From NCBI GenBank assembly GCA_028868515.1, contig JAGWUI010000005.1, forward strand, positions 62,001-126,000: DNA of 64,000 bases, written 5' to 3'. Every line of letters starts with the position of its first letter. Position 1 is the stretch's first letter. The notes under the pieces were generated by a model that was given only the letters and a program-made list of their open reading frames with translations, searched no databases and had not been told where the DNA came from. Shown here piece after piece: positions 28,807 to 37,008 of this stretch. This stretch comes from Gammaproteobacteria bacterium (GTDB lineage: Bacteria > Pseudomonadota > Gammaproteobacteria > Pseudomonadales > Moraxellaceae). The translations under genes were made by a program, and so were the position numbers.

Positions 28807-29151
28807 TTATGCCGATGGTGCTGGGCTGAACTCTTCGATCAACGGTTTCAGTTCACCATTACGGAACATATCGGTGACAATATCACAGCCGCCAATCAAC
28901 TCACCGTTGACCCAAAGTTGTGGAAATGTTGGCCAATTAGCAATACGTGGCAACGTTGCACGAATATCTGGATTTTCCAAAATATTAACGAATGCAAAAG
29001 GACGACCAATTTGGCTCAACGCCTCGACCGTACGCGCAGAAAAACCACATTGTGGAAATTGTGGTGTGCCTTTCATATACAAAAGCACAGGGTGCTTTGC
29101 AATTTGCTCGCGGATCAAGGTTTCTGTTGCATTGGCTTGAACATCTGACAT
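28807..29151 (-). CDS. grxD: Monothiol glutaredoxin GrxD (Grx4 family)
   Basis: 114 aa. The CGFS active site (Cys35 in QFPQCGFSAR), NWPTFPQLWVNGELIGGCDI and the preceding LLYMKGTP identify a Grx4-type protein that carries [2Fe-2S] clusters. I chose ATG 29151 over the upstream in-frame ATG at 29226. It matches the usual N-terminus, has AGGT upstream, and the 25 extra residues look non-homologous. Single gene with its own terminator. Confidence 0.95.
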   Translation of the reverse strand: MSDVQANATETLIREQIAKHPVLLYMKGTPQFPQCGFSARTVEALSQIGRPFAFVNILENPDIRATLPRIANWPTFPQLWVNGELIGGCDIVTDMFRNGELKPLIEEFSPAPSA

Positions 29152-29389
29152 GATGATGACCTGATTCAAAAATAAGAATATGTGCTGATTATACCGCTGA
29201 TAGACAAAAAAGCGTAATGATTGCATGTGTCTTTTTTGACGGATCGTTCACAAGATCTCATCTCAATACCTACACGATAAAATCCACATGGATTTAACAT
29301 TATTAACTGCATAATTTGTTAACATAACAACTCATTTTTACAAATCCATTTTTAGTAACACCATACTTTGGTCTAGTCGGGAATCTGCC

Positions 29390-30613
29390 ATGAACTCAAC
29401 TCTCACTCCCACACCAGTCATTCCATCGAATGACCAAGCCAGTTTCTTGATGCCGACCTATGCGCGTCAACCGATTGCGTTTGTACGAGGCCAAGGTACT
29501 TATTTATATACACAAGATGGTACTGCTTACCTTGATGCGTTGACTGGTATTGCTGTGTGTGGTTTAGGACATTGTCATCCTGCGGTCACTGCCGCCATGA
29601 TTGAACAAACATCGACACTGGTTCACACCAGTAATTTATTCCAAATTCCGTGGCAAGAAGAAGCTGGTCGGTTGCTCTGCCAAGTTGGTGGCATGGAGCG
29701 CTGTTTCTTTGCTAACAGCGGTGCTGAAGCAAATGAAGCTGCGATCAAACTTGCGCGCATGAGCGCTTACAAAAAAGGCATTACCACCCCCAAAATTATC
29801 GTCATGGAAAAATCTTTTCATGGTCGTACGCTGGCAACACTCTCTGCGACAGGTAATGAAAAAGTCCAAAAAGGCTTCTACCCTCTCGTTGAAGGTTTCT
29901 TGCGCGTTCCATTTGGTGATGTGGCTGCAATTGAAACATTGGCAAAAGCTCACGATGACATCGTGGCGATCTTGGTTGAGCCAATTCAAGGTGAAGGCGG
30001 TGTAAACACCGCACCACAAGGCTTTGTTTACCTCGAACAACTTCGTGCGCTATGTGATCAACATGATTGGTTGCTCATGCTCGATGAAATCCAAACAGGC
30101 AACGGACGTACAGGTAAATACTTTGCGTATCAACACACTGCAATCAAACCAGATGTCCTAACCACTGCAAAAGGTCTAGGTAACGGCTTCCCTGTTGGTG
30201 CATGTTTGGTGCGTGATAAAGCATCTGACTTGTTCGGCGCAGGTAATCATGGTTCGACGTTTGGCGGTACACCGCTTGCCTGCCGTACAGTTTATGCAGT
30301 AATCGATAGTATTCAAAAAGAACAGGCTATCGAAAACGCTGCAAAAGTGGGTGGCTATTTGAAAGACCTTCTTAATCAAGAATTTGCTGGGCTCGGCATT
30401 ACTGTACGTGGTTTTGGCATGATGTTAGGCATTGAATTGCCACGTGCTTGTAGCGAGTTGGTTGCGCGTGCGCGTGATGAACAGCATTTGATTATTAACG
30501 TCACTGCGGACAATGTGATTCGTCTATTGCCACCACTTAACTTGAGCCAAGCTGATGCGGATGAGATTGTGGAGCGTCTGGTGGTGTTGGTTAAGGATTT
30601 CTTGGCGAAGTAA
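29390..30613 (+). CDS. argD: Acetylornithine / succinyldiaminopimelate aminotransferase
   Basis: 407-aa class III PLP aminotransferase. Motifs: NSGAEANEAAIKLAR, FHGRTLATLSATGN, LMLDEIQTGNGRTGKYFAYQ and the PLP lysine in TTAKGLGNGFPVGA. ArgD converts N-acetylglutamate semialdehyde to acetylornithine, and many ArgD also serve lysine synthesis as DapC. A catabolic AstC/AruC role cannot be excluded, but no ast genes are nearby. Its 3' flank is where AT-rich sequence with the kinase-phosphatase pair begins. Confidence 0.9.
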   Translation: MNSTLTPTPVIPSNDQASFLMPTYARQPIAFVRGQGTYLYTQDGTAYLDALTGIAVCGLGHCHPAVTAAMIEQTSTLVHTSNLFQIPWQEEAGRLLCQVGGMERCFFANSGAEANEAAIKLARMSAYKKGITTPKIIVMEKSFHGRTLATLSATGNEKVQKGFYPLVEGFLRVPFGDVAAIETLAKAHDDIVAILVEPIQGEGGVNTAPQGFVYLEQLRALCDQHDWLLMLDEIQTGNGRTGKYFAYQHTAIKPDVLTTAKGLGNGFPVGACLVRDKASDLFGAGNHGSTFGGTPLACRTVYAVIDSIQKEQAIENAAKVGGYLKDLLNQEFAGLGITVRGFGMMLGIELPRACSELVARARDEQHLIINVTADNVIRLLPPLNLSQADADEIVERLVVLVKDFLAK

Positions 30614-30897
30614 TTAGAATATAGGTGCAATGGGCTTAGGCTTGTTGCACTATACCTGCTTTATACATTAAAATATTTTTTGATAAATATCAAAACTTTA
30701 AAAATATTTAAAAGCCAGCTTGCTATTCCTAACAAAAGTAATTACATGCTATATGTTATAAGTCGCAAAAAATATTATTACAGAAGGCTCAAGGAAGGAA
30801 CTTCTAGCATTGCTTGATGATACTGATCTCTTTGAAATAAATTAACTTTGATAGTTATTGAATATTCATAATGTATTTAAATGGAGGAGTACAAATT
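30614..30897 (+). other. AT-rich junction between argD and the kinase gene
   Basis: No gene was seen. GTGCAA and TTGCAC (about 30632-30652) form a small inverted repeat after argD. The rest is strongly AT-rich and may contain the promoter of the kinase-phosphatase pair or the left edge of acquired DNA. No direct repeat marking an insertion was found by eye. Confidence 0.4.
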
Positions 30898-31641
30898 TTG
30901 GAAGTTTATAGACATGCAAGTTATGAATTCAATGTTATAAAAAGAATTGGTGGTGGAGGGTTTGGTGAAGTATTCGAGGTTACTTTACCAACATGTGATT
31001 TTAAATATGCGTTAAAGCGATTCGCTCCACAGAAAGATGTGGCAGAGGCCTCTTTTTTATCAGAAGGAGAATTATTAGCAAGATTTAGTCAGGAAATGAG
31101 ATATCAAACTGATTGTATGCATAAAAATATAGTATCAATATGCATAGTTCACTCAGGAGATGCTCCATTTTTTGTAATGGATCTTGCAGATTCAGATTTA
31201 GGAAAATTAATCACAGAAAATAGTCTATCTAGAAATGAAAAAATTAGAGTGATCCTTGATGTTATGGATGGTTTAGAGTACCTTCATAAGAAAGGTTTAC
31301 TCCATAGAGATATAAAGCCTGCAAATATATTAAGATTTGATGGAATTTTTAAAATTTCAGATTTTGGTTTGATTAAAAATTTAAATCAAAAAAAGCATCC
31401 ACATGATGTCATGAGTGCAATTGGAATTTGCTTAGGCACAAAACGTTATATGGCTCCTGAAGTAGAAGAAGCTGCTCACTATACCGTTCAGTCGGACATA
31501 TATGCACTTGGAGCAGTTATATCTGAACTCCAAATAAATGAATTAGACACTATTGCAAATAAGTGTACAGCGCAAAGAGTAAGTTCAAGATATCAATCAA
31601 TAGCAGATATTAGAAACGACATTTTAAGAGTAATAAAATGA
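30898..31641 (+). CDS. Compact Ser/Thr (Hanks-type) protein kinase
   Basis: 247 aa, a bare kinase domain without membrane or PASTA segments. The glycine loop RIGGGGFGEVFEV is near residue 16. ATP lysine Lys40 (YALKRF), catalytic HRDIKPAN (136-143), DFG (155-157) and APE (186-188) are all present, so it should be active. I prefer the TTG at 30898 because GGAGGAG (30883-30889) sits exactly 8 nt upstream. The ATG at 30871 would place that strong Shine-Dalgarno inside the gene. The stop overlaps the phosphatase start (ATGA). AT-rich codons (AGA, ATA) unlike the neighbours suggest horizontal transfer. Targets are unknown. Confidence 0.9.
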   Translation: MEVYRHASYEFNVIKRIGGGGFGEVFEVTLPTCDFKYALKRFAPQKDVAEASFLSEGELLARFSQEMRYQTDCMHKNIVSICIVHSGDAPFFVMDLADSDLGKLITENSLSRNEKIRVILDVMDGLEYLHKKGLLHRDIKPANILRFDGIFKISDFGLIKNLNQKKHPHDVMSAIGICLGTKRYMAPEVEEAAHYTVQSDIYALGAVISELQINELDTIANKCTAQRVSSRYQSIADIRNDILRVIK

Positions 31642-32408
31642 ACTTTAATTTAAATTGCGTTTCAGCTTTTTCAGAACCAAGGGATAAATTCTTAACTGAA
31701 AAGGTTAAGCAGAATGAAGATTCACTATTGACTCCAGTGAAGAAAGCAAATGGTTTTCTATTTGGGGTTGCCGATGGCCTTGGATCTTACAAAGGTGCGC
31801 GAGAAGCCTCCAATTTTGTTTGTGATTATCTGCAAAATCATCAAACAATCAGTCATAATTACTTAGAAAACTCTTTTAACTTAGAGCTTAAAACAGCTTT
31901 TAATAACTTTATTGACAAAATTAATGGCGATTATGTTAAAGCGTCTACAACTCTATCACTTTGCTTTTTGGATGATTTTGGTTTAAGCATATGGCATGTT
32001 GGTGATTGTAGAGTCTATATAAAACAAGGTACTAAACTAATTCAAATTACAAATGATCATACTCAATATCAAAAATTACTAGATAAAAAAATATACAGTA
32101 AGAAGGAGCTAATAGACAAAAAAATCAGCCAGAGCACTCTAACAAATGCAATTTCTTCATTTATCAGTCTAGATAACGATTATATTTTTATTTCATACGA
32201 CTCACTAAAAGCAGAATATGGTTCAGATCTTTCAATCTTTATTATGTCTGATGGAGCGCATCACTTTTGGGAACAAAGGAAAATGTTTAGTAAATTTACG
32301 ATGAGTGATGTTATTAAATTTAGTAATGCTTTAAAAAGAAGAATTGAAAATAAAGGAGCTATTGATGACTACACATCAATAGGAGTTACTTTTAATCTGA
32401 TTTTTTAA
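31638..32408 (+). CDS. PP2C-family Ser/Thr phosphatase paired with the kinase
   Basis: 256 aa. PP2C metal-site motifs: NEDSLL, GVADGLGSYKGAREAS, IWHVGDCRVYI, FIMSDGAHHFW and the C-terminal DDYTSIGVTF aspartate. The last beta-strand position usually written GxDN is DDY here. No membrane or sensor domain was seen. It overlaps the kinase stop by 4 nt (ATGA), so the two are translated as a unit and probably act on the same substrates in opposite directions. The base composition is as AT-rich as in the kinase gene. A third partner, such as a vWA protein of TerY-P triads or a T6SS cluster, is absent. Confidence 0.88.
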   Translation: MNFNLNCVSAFSEPRDKFLTEKVKQNEDSLLTPVKKANGFLFGVADGLGSYKGAREASNFVCDYLQNHQTISHNYLENSFNLELKTAFNNFIDKINGDYVKASTTLSLCFLDDFGLSIWHVGDCRVYIKQGTKLIQITNDHTQYQKLLDKKIYSKKELIDKKISQSTLTNAISSFISLDNDYIFISYDSLKAEYGSDLSIFIMSDGAHHFWEQRKMFSKFTMSDVIKFSNALKRRIENKGAIDDYTSIGVTFNLIF

Positions 32409-32434
32409 TTATTATCCATAAAACTCCAGACAAT

Positions 32435-32651
32435 AAAAAACCGCAACAGCCTCTATGTTCACTTTAACTTAAATCGCTAAAGAGGCTTGTCGCGGTATTT
32501 GGTATTTTGACCTCTCTCCGCTCTTACTTCATAGAGCAAGATGGTAGTAGACGGCGCTGATAATAAAATACCAATTGTACGGAGAATGTAGGCTCTTACC
32601 TAAACCATCCAACAGCTCGCAAAACAGAGTCCATGCAGAACGCTCCGTATT
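32435..32651 (-). ncRNA. Structured small RNA candidate (about 215 nt), family not recognised
   Basis: Transcribed leftward from a strong extended -10 promoter to a clear terminator, with no ORF. Helix P1 is 32643-32649 with 32578-32584 (TACGGAG/CTCCGTA). P2 is 32565-32574 with 32499-32508 (perfect 10 bp, TTGGTATTTT/AAAATACCAA) and encloses a TGCTCT/AGAGCG hairpin. The terminator stem is 32481-32495 with 32441-32454 (CCGC.ACA.GCCTCT type, one bulge), then T6 (32440-32435). Four GGA triplets occur. It is not 6S, tmRNA, SRP or RNase P RNA as I know them. A CsrA/RsmA-binding or Hfq-dependent role is possible but unproven. Confidence 0.7.
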
Positions 32652-32657
32652 GGGCGC

Positions 32658-32686
32658 ATTATAGCATATTTTTTAATCAGACCAGT
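32658..32686 (-). promoter_or_regulatory. Extended -10 promoter of the small RNA
   Basis: On the minus strand TGCTATAAT gives a perfect TATAAT (32663-32658) with an upstream TGn element, followed by a GC-rich discriminator (GCGCCC). The -35 is weak, as usual for extended -10 promoters. The start is expected near 32651. Confidence 0.75.
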
Positions 32687-32702
32687 GCCACTTATCGGGC
32701 TA

Positions 32703-33023
32703 TTATCTATTCTGACTCGCAATATTAAAGATCTGATTGAGCTGTGCAACAACTGCGGGTGGAAGTGCAGGCATCACTGGTGCACTAGATGTTTCTACAC
32801 GAATGCCTTGCATTCCGTTCGTAGAAATAGGATTGATCTCAGTTGCGACAGTGCCAATCTGCCCATTCGAATCATACTGTGGCAAAACAGGCTGTAACTG
32901 TGCCTGCGATTGAGTTGGAAGCGCAACCTCATCCAATTCATTATTAGTCATCGTGGTCACATGGGCAAATGCCTGACTACTACCCGCAATCAATACTACA
33001 CTTACCATCAAATACTTAATCAT
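32703..33023 (-). CDS. Small exported protein of unknown function
   Basis: 106 aa. A signal peptide (MIKYLMVSVVLIAGSSQAFA, cleavage after AFA) is followed by a polar, Gln/Pro-rich mature part with no recognised domain. I chose ATG 33023 because AGGAG lies 7 nt upstream. An in-frame TTG 15 bp earlier contains that Shine-Dalgarno. The gene ends just before the small-RNA promoter. Confidence 0.72.
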   Translation of the reverse strand: MIKYLMVSVVLIAGSSQAFAHVTTMTNNELDEVALPTQSQAQLQPVLPQYDSNGQIGTVATEINPISTNGMQGIRVETSSAPVMPALPPAVVAQLNQIFNIASQNR

Positions 33024-33139
33024 GTTTGATCTCCTCAAACAACTGAGCCAGCACTCATCAGGCTTTATTGTTATTAGTATAAATAATCATCAAAACTTGT
33101 TTACACAATATTTTCTCAAATTATATCTGATGTCAGATA

Positions 33140-33604
33140 CTATCGAAAACCCTGCTGTCGCCAAGCCTCATACACCATAACTGCTGCTGAGTTAGACAAA
33201 TTCAGACTTCGAGAATCTGGTTGCATCGGTAATCGTAACCATTGATCAGCAGGAAACATCTCACGGACTTCTAGCGGCAACCCTCGAGTCTCTGCACCAA
33301 ACAAAAATGCCACTGGACGATTCAAATCCGATTCAAAAGGTGATGCCGTACCTTTCGTCGTTAATGGGAAAATATCCGTAATTCCCTGCGCTCGCACATG
33401 CTCCAAACACGCGTCTAAATTCGGCCAGACTTTCAAGCGCGCCCACTCATGGTAATCCAGACCTGCTCGTCTTAATTGCTTATCTTCCAGCTCAAAGCCA
33501 AGAGGCTCAATGAGATGCAAATGCGCACCTGTATTCGCACATAAACGAATGATATTACCTGTATTACCTGGAATTTCAGGTTCATGAAGAATGATATGAA
33601 TCAT
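33140..33604 (-). CDS. trmL: tRNA (cytidine/uridine-34 2'-O)-methyltransferase TrmL
   Basis: 154-aa SPOUT (trefoil-knot) methyltransferase that modifies the wobble base of tRNA-Leu. Motifs: LHEPEIPGNTGNIIRLCANTG, the FLFGAETRGLP SAM-loop and LRLPMQPDSRSLNLSNSAAV at the knot. The length is typical. Single gene. Confidence 0.95.
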   Translation of the reverse strand: MIHIILHEPEIPGNTGNIIRLCANTGAHLHLIEPLGFELEDKQLRRAGLDYHEWARLKVWPNLDACLEHVRAQGITDIFPLTTKGTASPFESDLNRPVAFLFGAETRGLPLEVREMFPADQWLRLPMQPDSRSLNLSNSAAVMVYEAWRQQGFR

Positions 33605-33640
33605 AAGTGGTACTTCTAATTTTCAAGAAAACATAATAGC

Positions 33641-33770
33641 TCATTGAGCCTGTCGAAATGTGCGAGGCATATAAACCGTCATCAAATAAAGGAAGTTTAC
33701 TGAGCGGAGTCGAAGTGGAGATACACCGAAACCCATTCAAATAACGCACACTTCGACAAGCTCAGTGAAC
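33641..33770. repeat. REP-like repeat cluster (three arms), copy 3
   Basis: TCATTGAGCCTGTCGAAATG (33641-33660), TTACTGAGCGGAGTCGAAGT (33697-33716) and ACTTCGACAAGCTCAGTGAA (33750-33769) are alternating inverted copies of one motif. They lie between trmL and the sat terminator. Confidence 0.75.
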
Positions 33771-33784
33771 AGCAAAATCAAACG

Positions 33785-33819
33785 AAAAAGGTGACCACCC
33801 ACTGAGCAATCACCTTTTT
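33785..33819 (-). terminator. Intrinsic terminator downstream of sat
   Basis: AAAAAGGTGA and TCACCTTTTT pair around a 15-nt loop, 24 bp after the sat stop on the minus strand. Confidence 0.88.
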
Positions 33820-33842
33820 CGAATCTCAATACATTTGCAAAA

Positions 33843-35057
33843 TTATTTTGCAGAATGTCCTTTCAATTCAACTTTTACGCGGTCTTCTTTTGCAATACCT
33901 GCATAGTATTGACGCAAAATTGCCAATACTTCTGGACGGCTAAAGTTCGCTGGAACTTCTTCGTCTTCTGACAGTGCTTTACGCAATTTGGTACCAGAAA
34001 CTTTGACATGGTTTGATGCATCATGTGGGCAAGTTTTGGTTGAAGCCATTGCTTCACATGCGTTACACCAGAATGTCCAGTCAATCTTCAATGGCTGAGT
34101 AATCAGTGCATCACGACCAATTTCATCAAAAATATGCTGCGCATCAAACGGACCGTAGTAATCACCCACACCCGCATGGTCACGACCAACGATGAGATGT
34201 GAACAGCCATAGTTTTGACGGAACAATGCATGGAGCAGTGCTTCTCGTGGACCTGCATAACGCATGTCGAGTGGATAGCCTGATTGAATCACAGTGTCTT
34301 TTTTGAAGTATTTGTCGATCAATACGCCAATCGCTTCTTGACGCACTTCAGCAGGAATATCACCTTCTTTCAACTCACCGAGCAATGAATGGATCATCAC
34401 GCCATCACAGATTTCAACGGCGATTTTTGCCAAGTATTCGTGTGAGCGGTGCATTGGATTACGGGTTTGGAACGCCGCAATCGTTTTCCAGCCTTTCTCT
34501 TCAAACAGCTTGCGTGTTTCAGCTGGAGTCATGTAGATACCAGCATATTTGGTTGGGAACTCACCTTGTGACAATACTTTTACAGAACCAGCAAGGTTAA
34601 CTTCGCCTTGGTTCATGACCATTTTCACACCAGGATGTTCAAGGTCAGTCGTGCCGAATACTTCACGGCATTCTAATTCTTTATCAATGCCATATTTTTC
34701 TGACAGGGTCAGGATGCCCATGATTTCGCCACTGTCTTTATCAACTAACGCAACTTCTTGGCCGATCGCCAATGTATCAGCAGTTGCTTTATCCGTTGAC
34801 AAAGTAATTGGAATTGGCCAGAACAAGCCGTTTTCCAATTGCATGTTCGTTACAACGCCTTTCCAATCTTTCTCACCCATAAAGCCAGTGAGCGGTGTAA
34901 AACCACCGATACCTAACATGATCAAGTCGCCTACTTCGCGTGAGCTCAAGTTGATTTTAGTCAATGTTTGAGCATGTTGTTGCGCTGCAGTTAAAGCATC
35001 ACCTTCAAGTAATAAAGTAATGAGGGTTGGGCTGCCGTGTGGGGGAACTAAGGCCAT
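33843..35057 (-). CDS. sat: Sulfate adenylyltransferase (ATP sulfurylase, homomeric type)
   Basis: 404 aa. Makes adenosine phosphosulfate from sulfate and ATP. Motifs: [27 protein letters not shown] (QTRNPxHxxHE active site), [30 protein letters not shown] and [13 protein letters not shown]. It is the monomeric Sat/Met3 form without an APS-kinase domain, not the CysDN heterodimer. It is a single gene divergent from rlmM. Confidence 0.95.
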   Translation of the reverse strand: MALVPPHGSPTLITLLLEGDALTAAQQHAQTLTKINLSSREVGDLIMLGIGGFTPLTGFMGEKDWKGVVTNMQLENGLFWPIPITLSTDKATADTLAIGQEVALVDKDSGEIMGILTLSEKYGIDKELECREVFGTTDLEHPGVKMVMNQGEVNLAGSVKVLSQGEFPTKYAGIYMTPAETRKLFEEKGWKTIAAFQTRNPMHRSHEYLAKIAVEICDGVMIHSLLGELKEGDIPAEVRQEAIGVLIDKYFKKDTVIQSGYPLDMRYAGPREALLHALFRQNYGCSHLIVGRDHAGVGDYYGPFDAQHIFDEIGRDALITQPLKIDWTFWCNACEAMASTKTCPHDASNHVKVSGTKLRKALSEDEEVPANFSRPEVLAILRQYYAGIAKEDRVKVELKGHSAK

Positions 35058-35249
35058 GAAAACTCCGGTGAAAAATTAAAAAGTGTAACGATGTAAGAAT
35101 CTAAATGTCTCAACATGGCAAAGTCACTTGATTGAGTAACAATATTGAACAACGTTGAGCAACAAAAAACGATATCAATGCATTAAAAAGCGCGGTTGCG
35201 ATTATAATACCTCCCAACTCTTTAATCCAAACTTTAAGCGCCTCATTCA

Positions 35250-36356
35250 ATGACTTCTGAAAACACAAAAACTTCTCACAAACCAAGTGGAAAATCGGCC
35301 AAGCCAAAAATCGTTGGTTTACTATCACTCTGTCGTCCGGGTTTTGAGCGCGAATGTGCTGAAGAATTAGAACGTTGGCTCGGTCAAGAAGGTGGCGATG
35401 GCTACGCAAATTATGAAAAAGTTGGTGGTCAAGTCGTTTGGATTGGAACAAGTCCAAAGTGGCCTGTCACTCGTGATTTGATTTTTTCCCGTCAAGTGAT
35501 TCGTTTACTTGATAAAAAACCACTTTATTTTGATGCCAAAGATCGCATCACCCCGATTCTCGCTGCCATGTCTGGCATGAAGTTCAGTGCAATTTACCTT
35601 GATCATCCTGACACCAATGATGGCAAGAGCCTCTCTGATTTATTTGAACGATTTCAACGTCCACTACTCTCTGCTGCTGGCAAGCAAGAAATCCTTGATC
35701 GCGAAGCAAAAATGCGCGCGCATTTGGTCTTTATTGATGGGACATCCGCATGGTTCGGCATGAGCGAAATGGGACAAACATTACGTTGGCCAATGGGCAT
35801 TCCTCGCCTGAAAATGCCTTCGGATGCACCAAGTCGCTCAACACTCAAACTCACTGAAGCGTTTGCATATTTCTTAAATGCAGATGAACAAAAAGAATGG
35901 TTACGTGAAGGTCTCACCGCAGTTGATTTAGGTGCTTGCCCAGGGGGTTGGACATGGCAACTCGTGCAACATGGCATCCAAGTCATCGCAATCGATAATG
36001 GTGCCATGAATGAAAAGCTCATGGACACAGGACTCGTTGAACATTTCAAAACTGATGGCTTTATCTATCGTCCGAAACGCCCTGTACATTGGTTAGTGTG
36101 TGATATGGTCGAACAGCCTGCGCGCGTGGCAGAACTGATTGGCGACTGGCTAGCCGATGGCGATGCTGGACGTGCAATTTTTAATTTGAAATTACCCATG
36201 AAAACACGCTTAGATGAAGTCTTGTTCTGCAAAGATTTGATCGAAGGCATTGTAAAAAAAGCAGGCAAAAAGCTAGAGCGACTTGAATTCCGCCAGCTCT
36301 ATCATGACCGAGAAGAAGTCACAGGTTATGCAGCAGTTGTTGGAAAACCTGAATAA
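35250..36356 (+). CDS. rlmM: 23S rRNA (cytidine-2498 2'-O)-methyltransferase RlmM
   Basis: 368 aa. An N-terminal THUMP-like part (LLSLCRPGFERECAEEL) is followed by a Rossmann-like methyltransferase. That domain carries VDLGACPGGWTWQL (SAM motif I, near residue 230) and AIFNLKLPMKTRLDEV (catalytic Lys region). The C-terminal QLYHDREEVTGYAA is typical. It is followed 37 bp later by the DUF3465 gene, which may be co-transcribed. Confidence 0.95.
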   Translation: MTSENTKTSHKPSGKSAKPKIVGLLSLCRPGFERECAEELERWLGQEGGDGYANYEKVGGQVVWIGTSPKWPVTRDLIFSRQVIRLLDKKPLYFDAKDRITPILAAMSGMKFSAIYLDHPDTNDGKSLSDLFERFQRPLLSAAGKQEILDREAKMRAHLVFIDGTSAWFGMSEMGQTLRWPMGIPRLKMPSDAPSRSTLKLTEAFAYFLNADEQKEWLREGLTAVDLGACPGGWTWQLVQHGIQVIAIDNGAMNEKLMDTGLVEHFKTDGFIYRPKRPVHWLVCDMVEQPARVAELIGDWLADGDAGRAIFNLKLPMKTRLDEVLFCKDLIEGIVKKAGKKLERLEFRQLYHDREEVTGYAAVVGKPE

Positions 36357-36392
36357 ACCCTATCACGTAATAACACATATAAAGGTGCAGCT

Positions 36393-36914
36393 TTGAATAG
36401 ACGAATATGGATCAAAATACTCGCGTTTATCGCTGCGCTATATGTGAGTTATACAGGCACCAAGCATCTCGGTAATCTCAACCACGCGCCCAACAATGCA
36501 TCTAGCAACAATCAACAAGCCGCGCAGTTTGATCGGCAGGTCACACTTGCCGCAAACAATGCCGCAGACGACTCAGCAGCCTCTCAACATTCTGAAGGTT
36601 ATGTCGATCACAGCGAAGTTACAGGTAACGGAACTGTGATCAAAATACTTCCTGATGACAATAAAGCAGGTGGCGATAATGGCAGTCGTCATCAACGTTT
36701 TATCTTGCGCTTGCCTTCTGGGCAAACCGTTCTCATCGTACACAATATTGATGTTGCGCCACGCGTTGAACTTTTAAGCGAAGGAGATACGGTTGTTTTT
36801 AAAGGTGTTTATATTAGTAATAACCAAGGTGGTTTAATTCACTGGACACATCGCGATCCAAATGGTCGTCATGAAGATGGTTGGCTGAAAAGGAATGGAA
36901 AAATTTATCAATAA
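36393..36914 (+). CDS. DUF3465-domain membrane-anchored protein
   Basis: 173 aa starting at TTG. AAAGGTG lies 7 nt upstream and supports this rare start. One N-terminal transmembrane or signal segment (IWIKILAFIAALYVSY) is followed by an Asn/Ala-rich linker. The DUF3465 domain (about 72-173) shows RFILRLPSGQTVLIVHN, GDTVVFKGVY and IHWTHRDPNGRHEDGWLK. DUF3465 is an OB-like domain of unknown function exposed to the periplasm. Downstream of rlmM on the same strand. Confidence 0.85.
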   Translation: MNRRIWIKILAFIAALYVSYTGTKHLGNLNHAPNNASSNNQQAAQFDRQVTLAANNAADDSAASQHSEGYVDHSEVTGNGTVIKILPDDNKAGGDNGSRHQRFILRLPSGQTVLIVHNIDVAPRVELLSEGDTVVFKGVYISNNQGGLIHWTHRDPNGRHEDGWLKRNGKIYQ

Positions 36915-36962
36915 AATAAGCTAGACACAAATTAGTAATATTTTACTGTTCTTTTTTCAATT

Positions 36963-36981
36963 ACAATTAATAATCATTCTC
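36963..36981. promoter_or_regulatory. Fur-box-like operator upstream of the DUF4198 gene
   Basis: The 19 bases match the consensus GATAATGATAATCATTATC at 13 of 19 positions, with an unbroken ATAATCATT core. The site lies 28 bp before the ATG at 37009, where repressor would block transcription. Confidence 0.6.
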
Positions 36982-37008
36982 ATATAGTGCTCTATATAGG
37001 CCAACGAC

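Noticed and set aside
29636-30040. Minus-strand ORF of 134 aa opposite argD
   Set aside because: Cys/Phe-rich shadow of a strongly conserved gene without a start signal.
32435-32651. 6S RNA, tmRNA, SRP RNA or RNase P RNA as identity of the small RNA
   Set aside because: 6S RNA should close on itself with paired ends, but here the 5' end pairs only 66-72 nt downstream. The conserved cores of the other three are absent.
35654-36049. Minus-strand ORF of 131 aa opposite rlmM
   Set aside because: Entirely within a conserved gene, with implausible Cys/Ser-rich composition.
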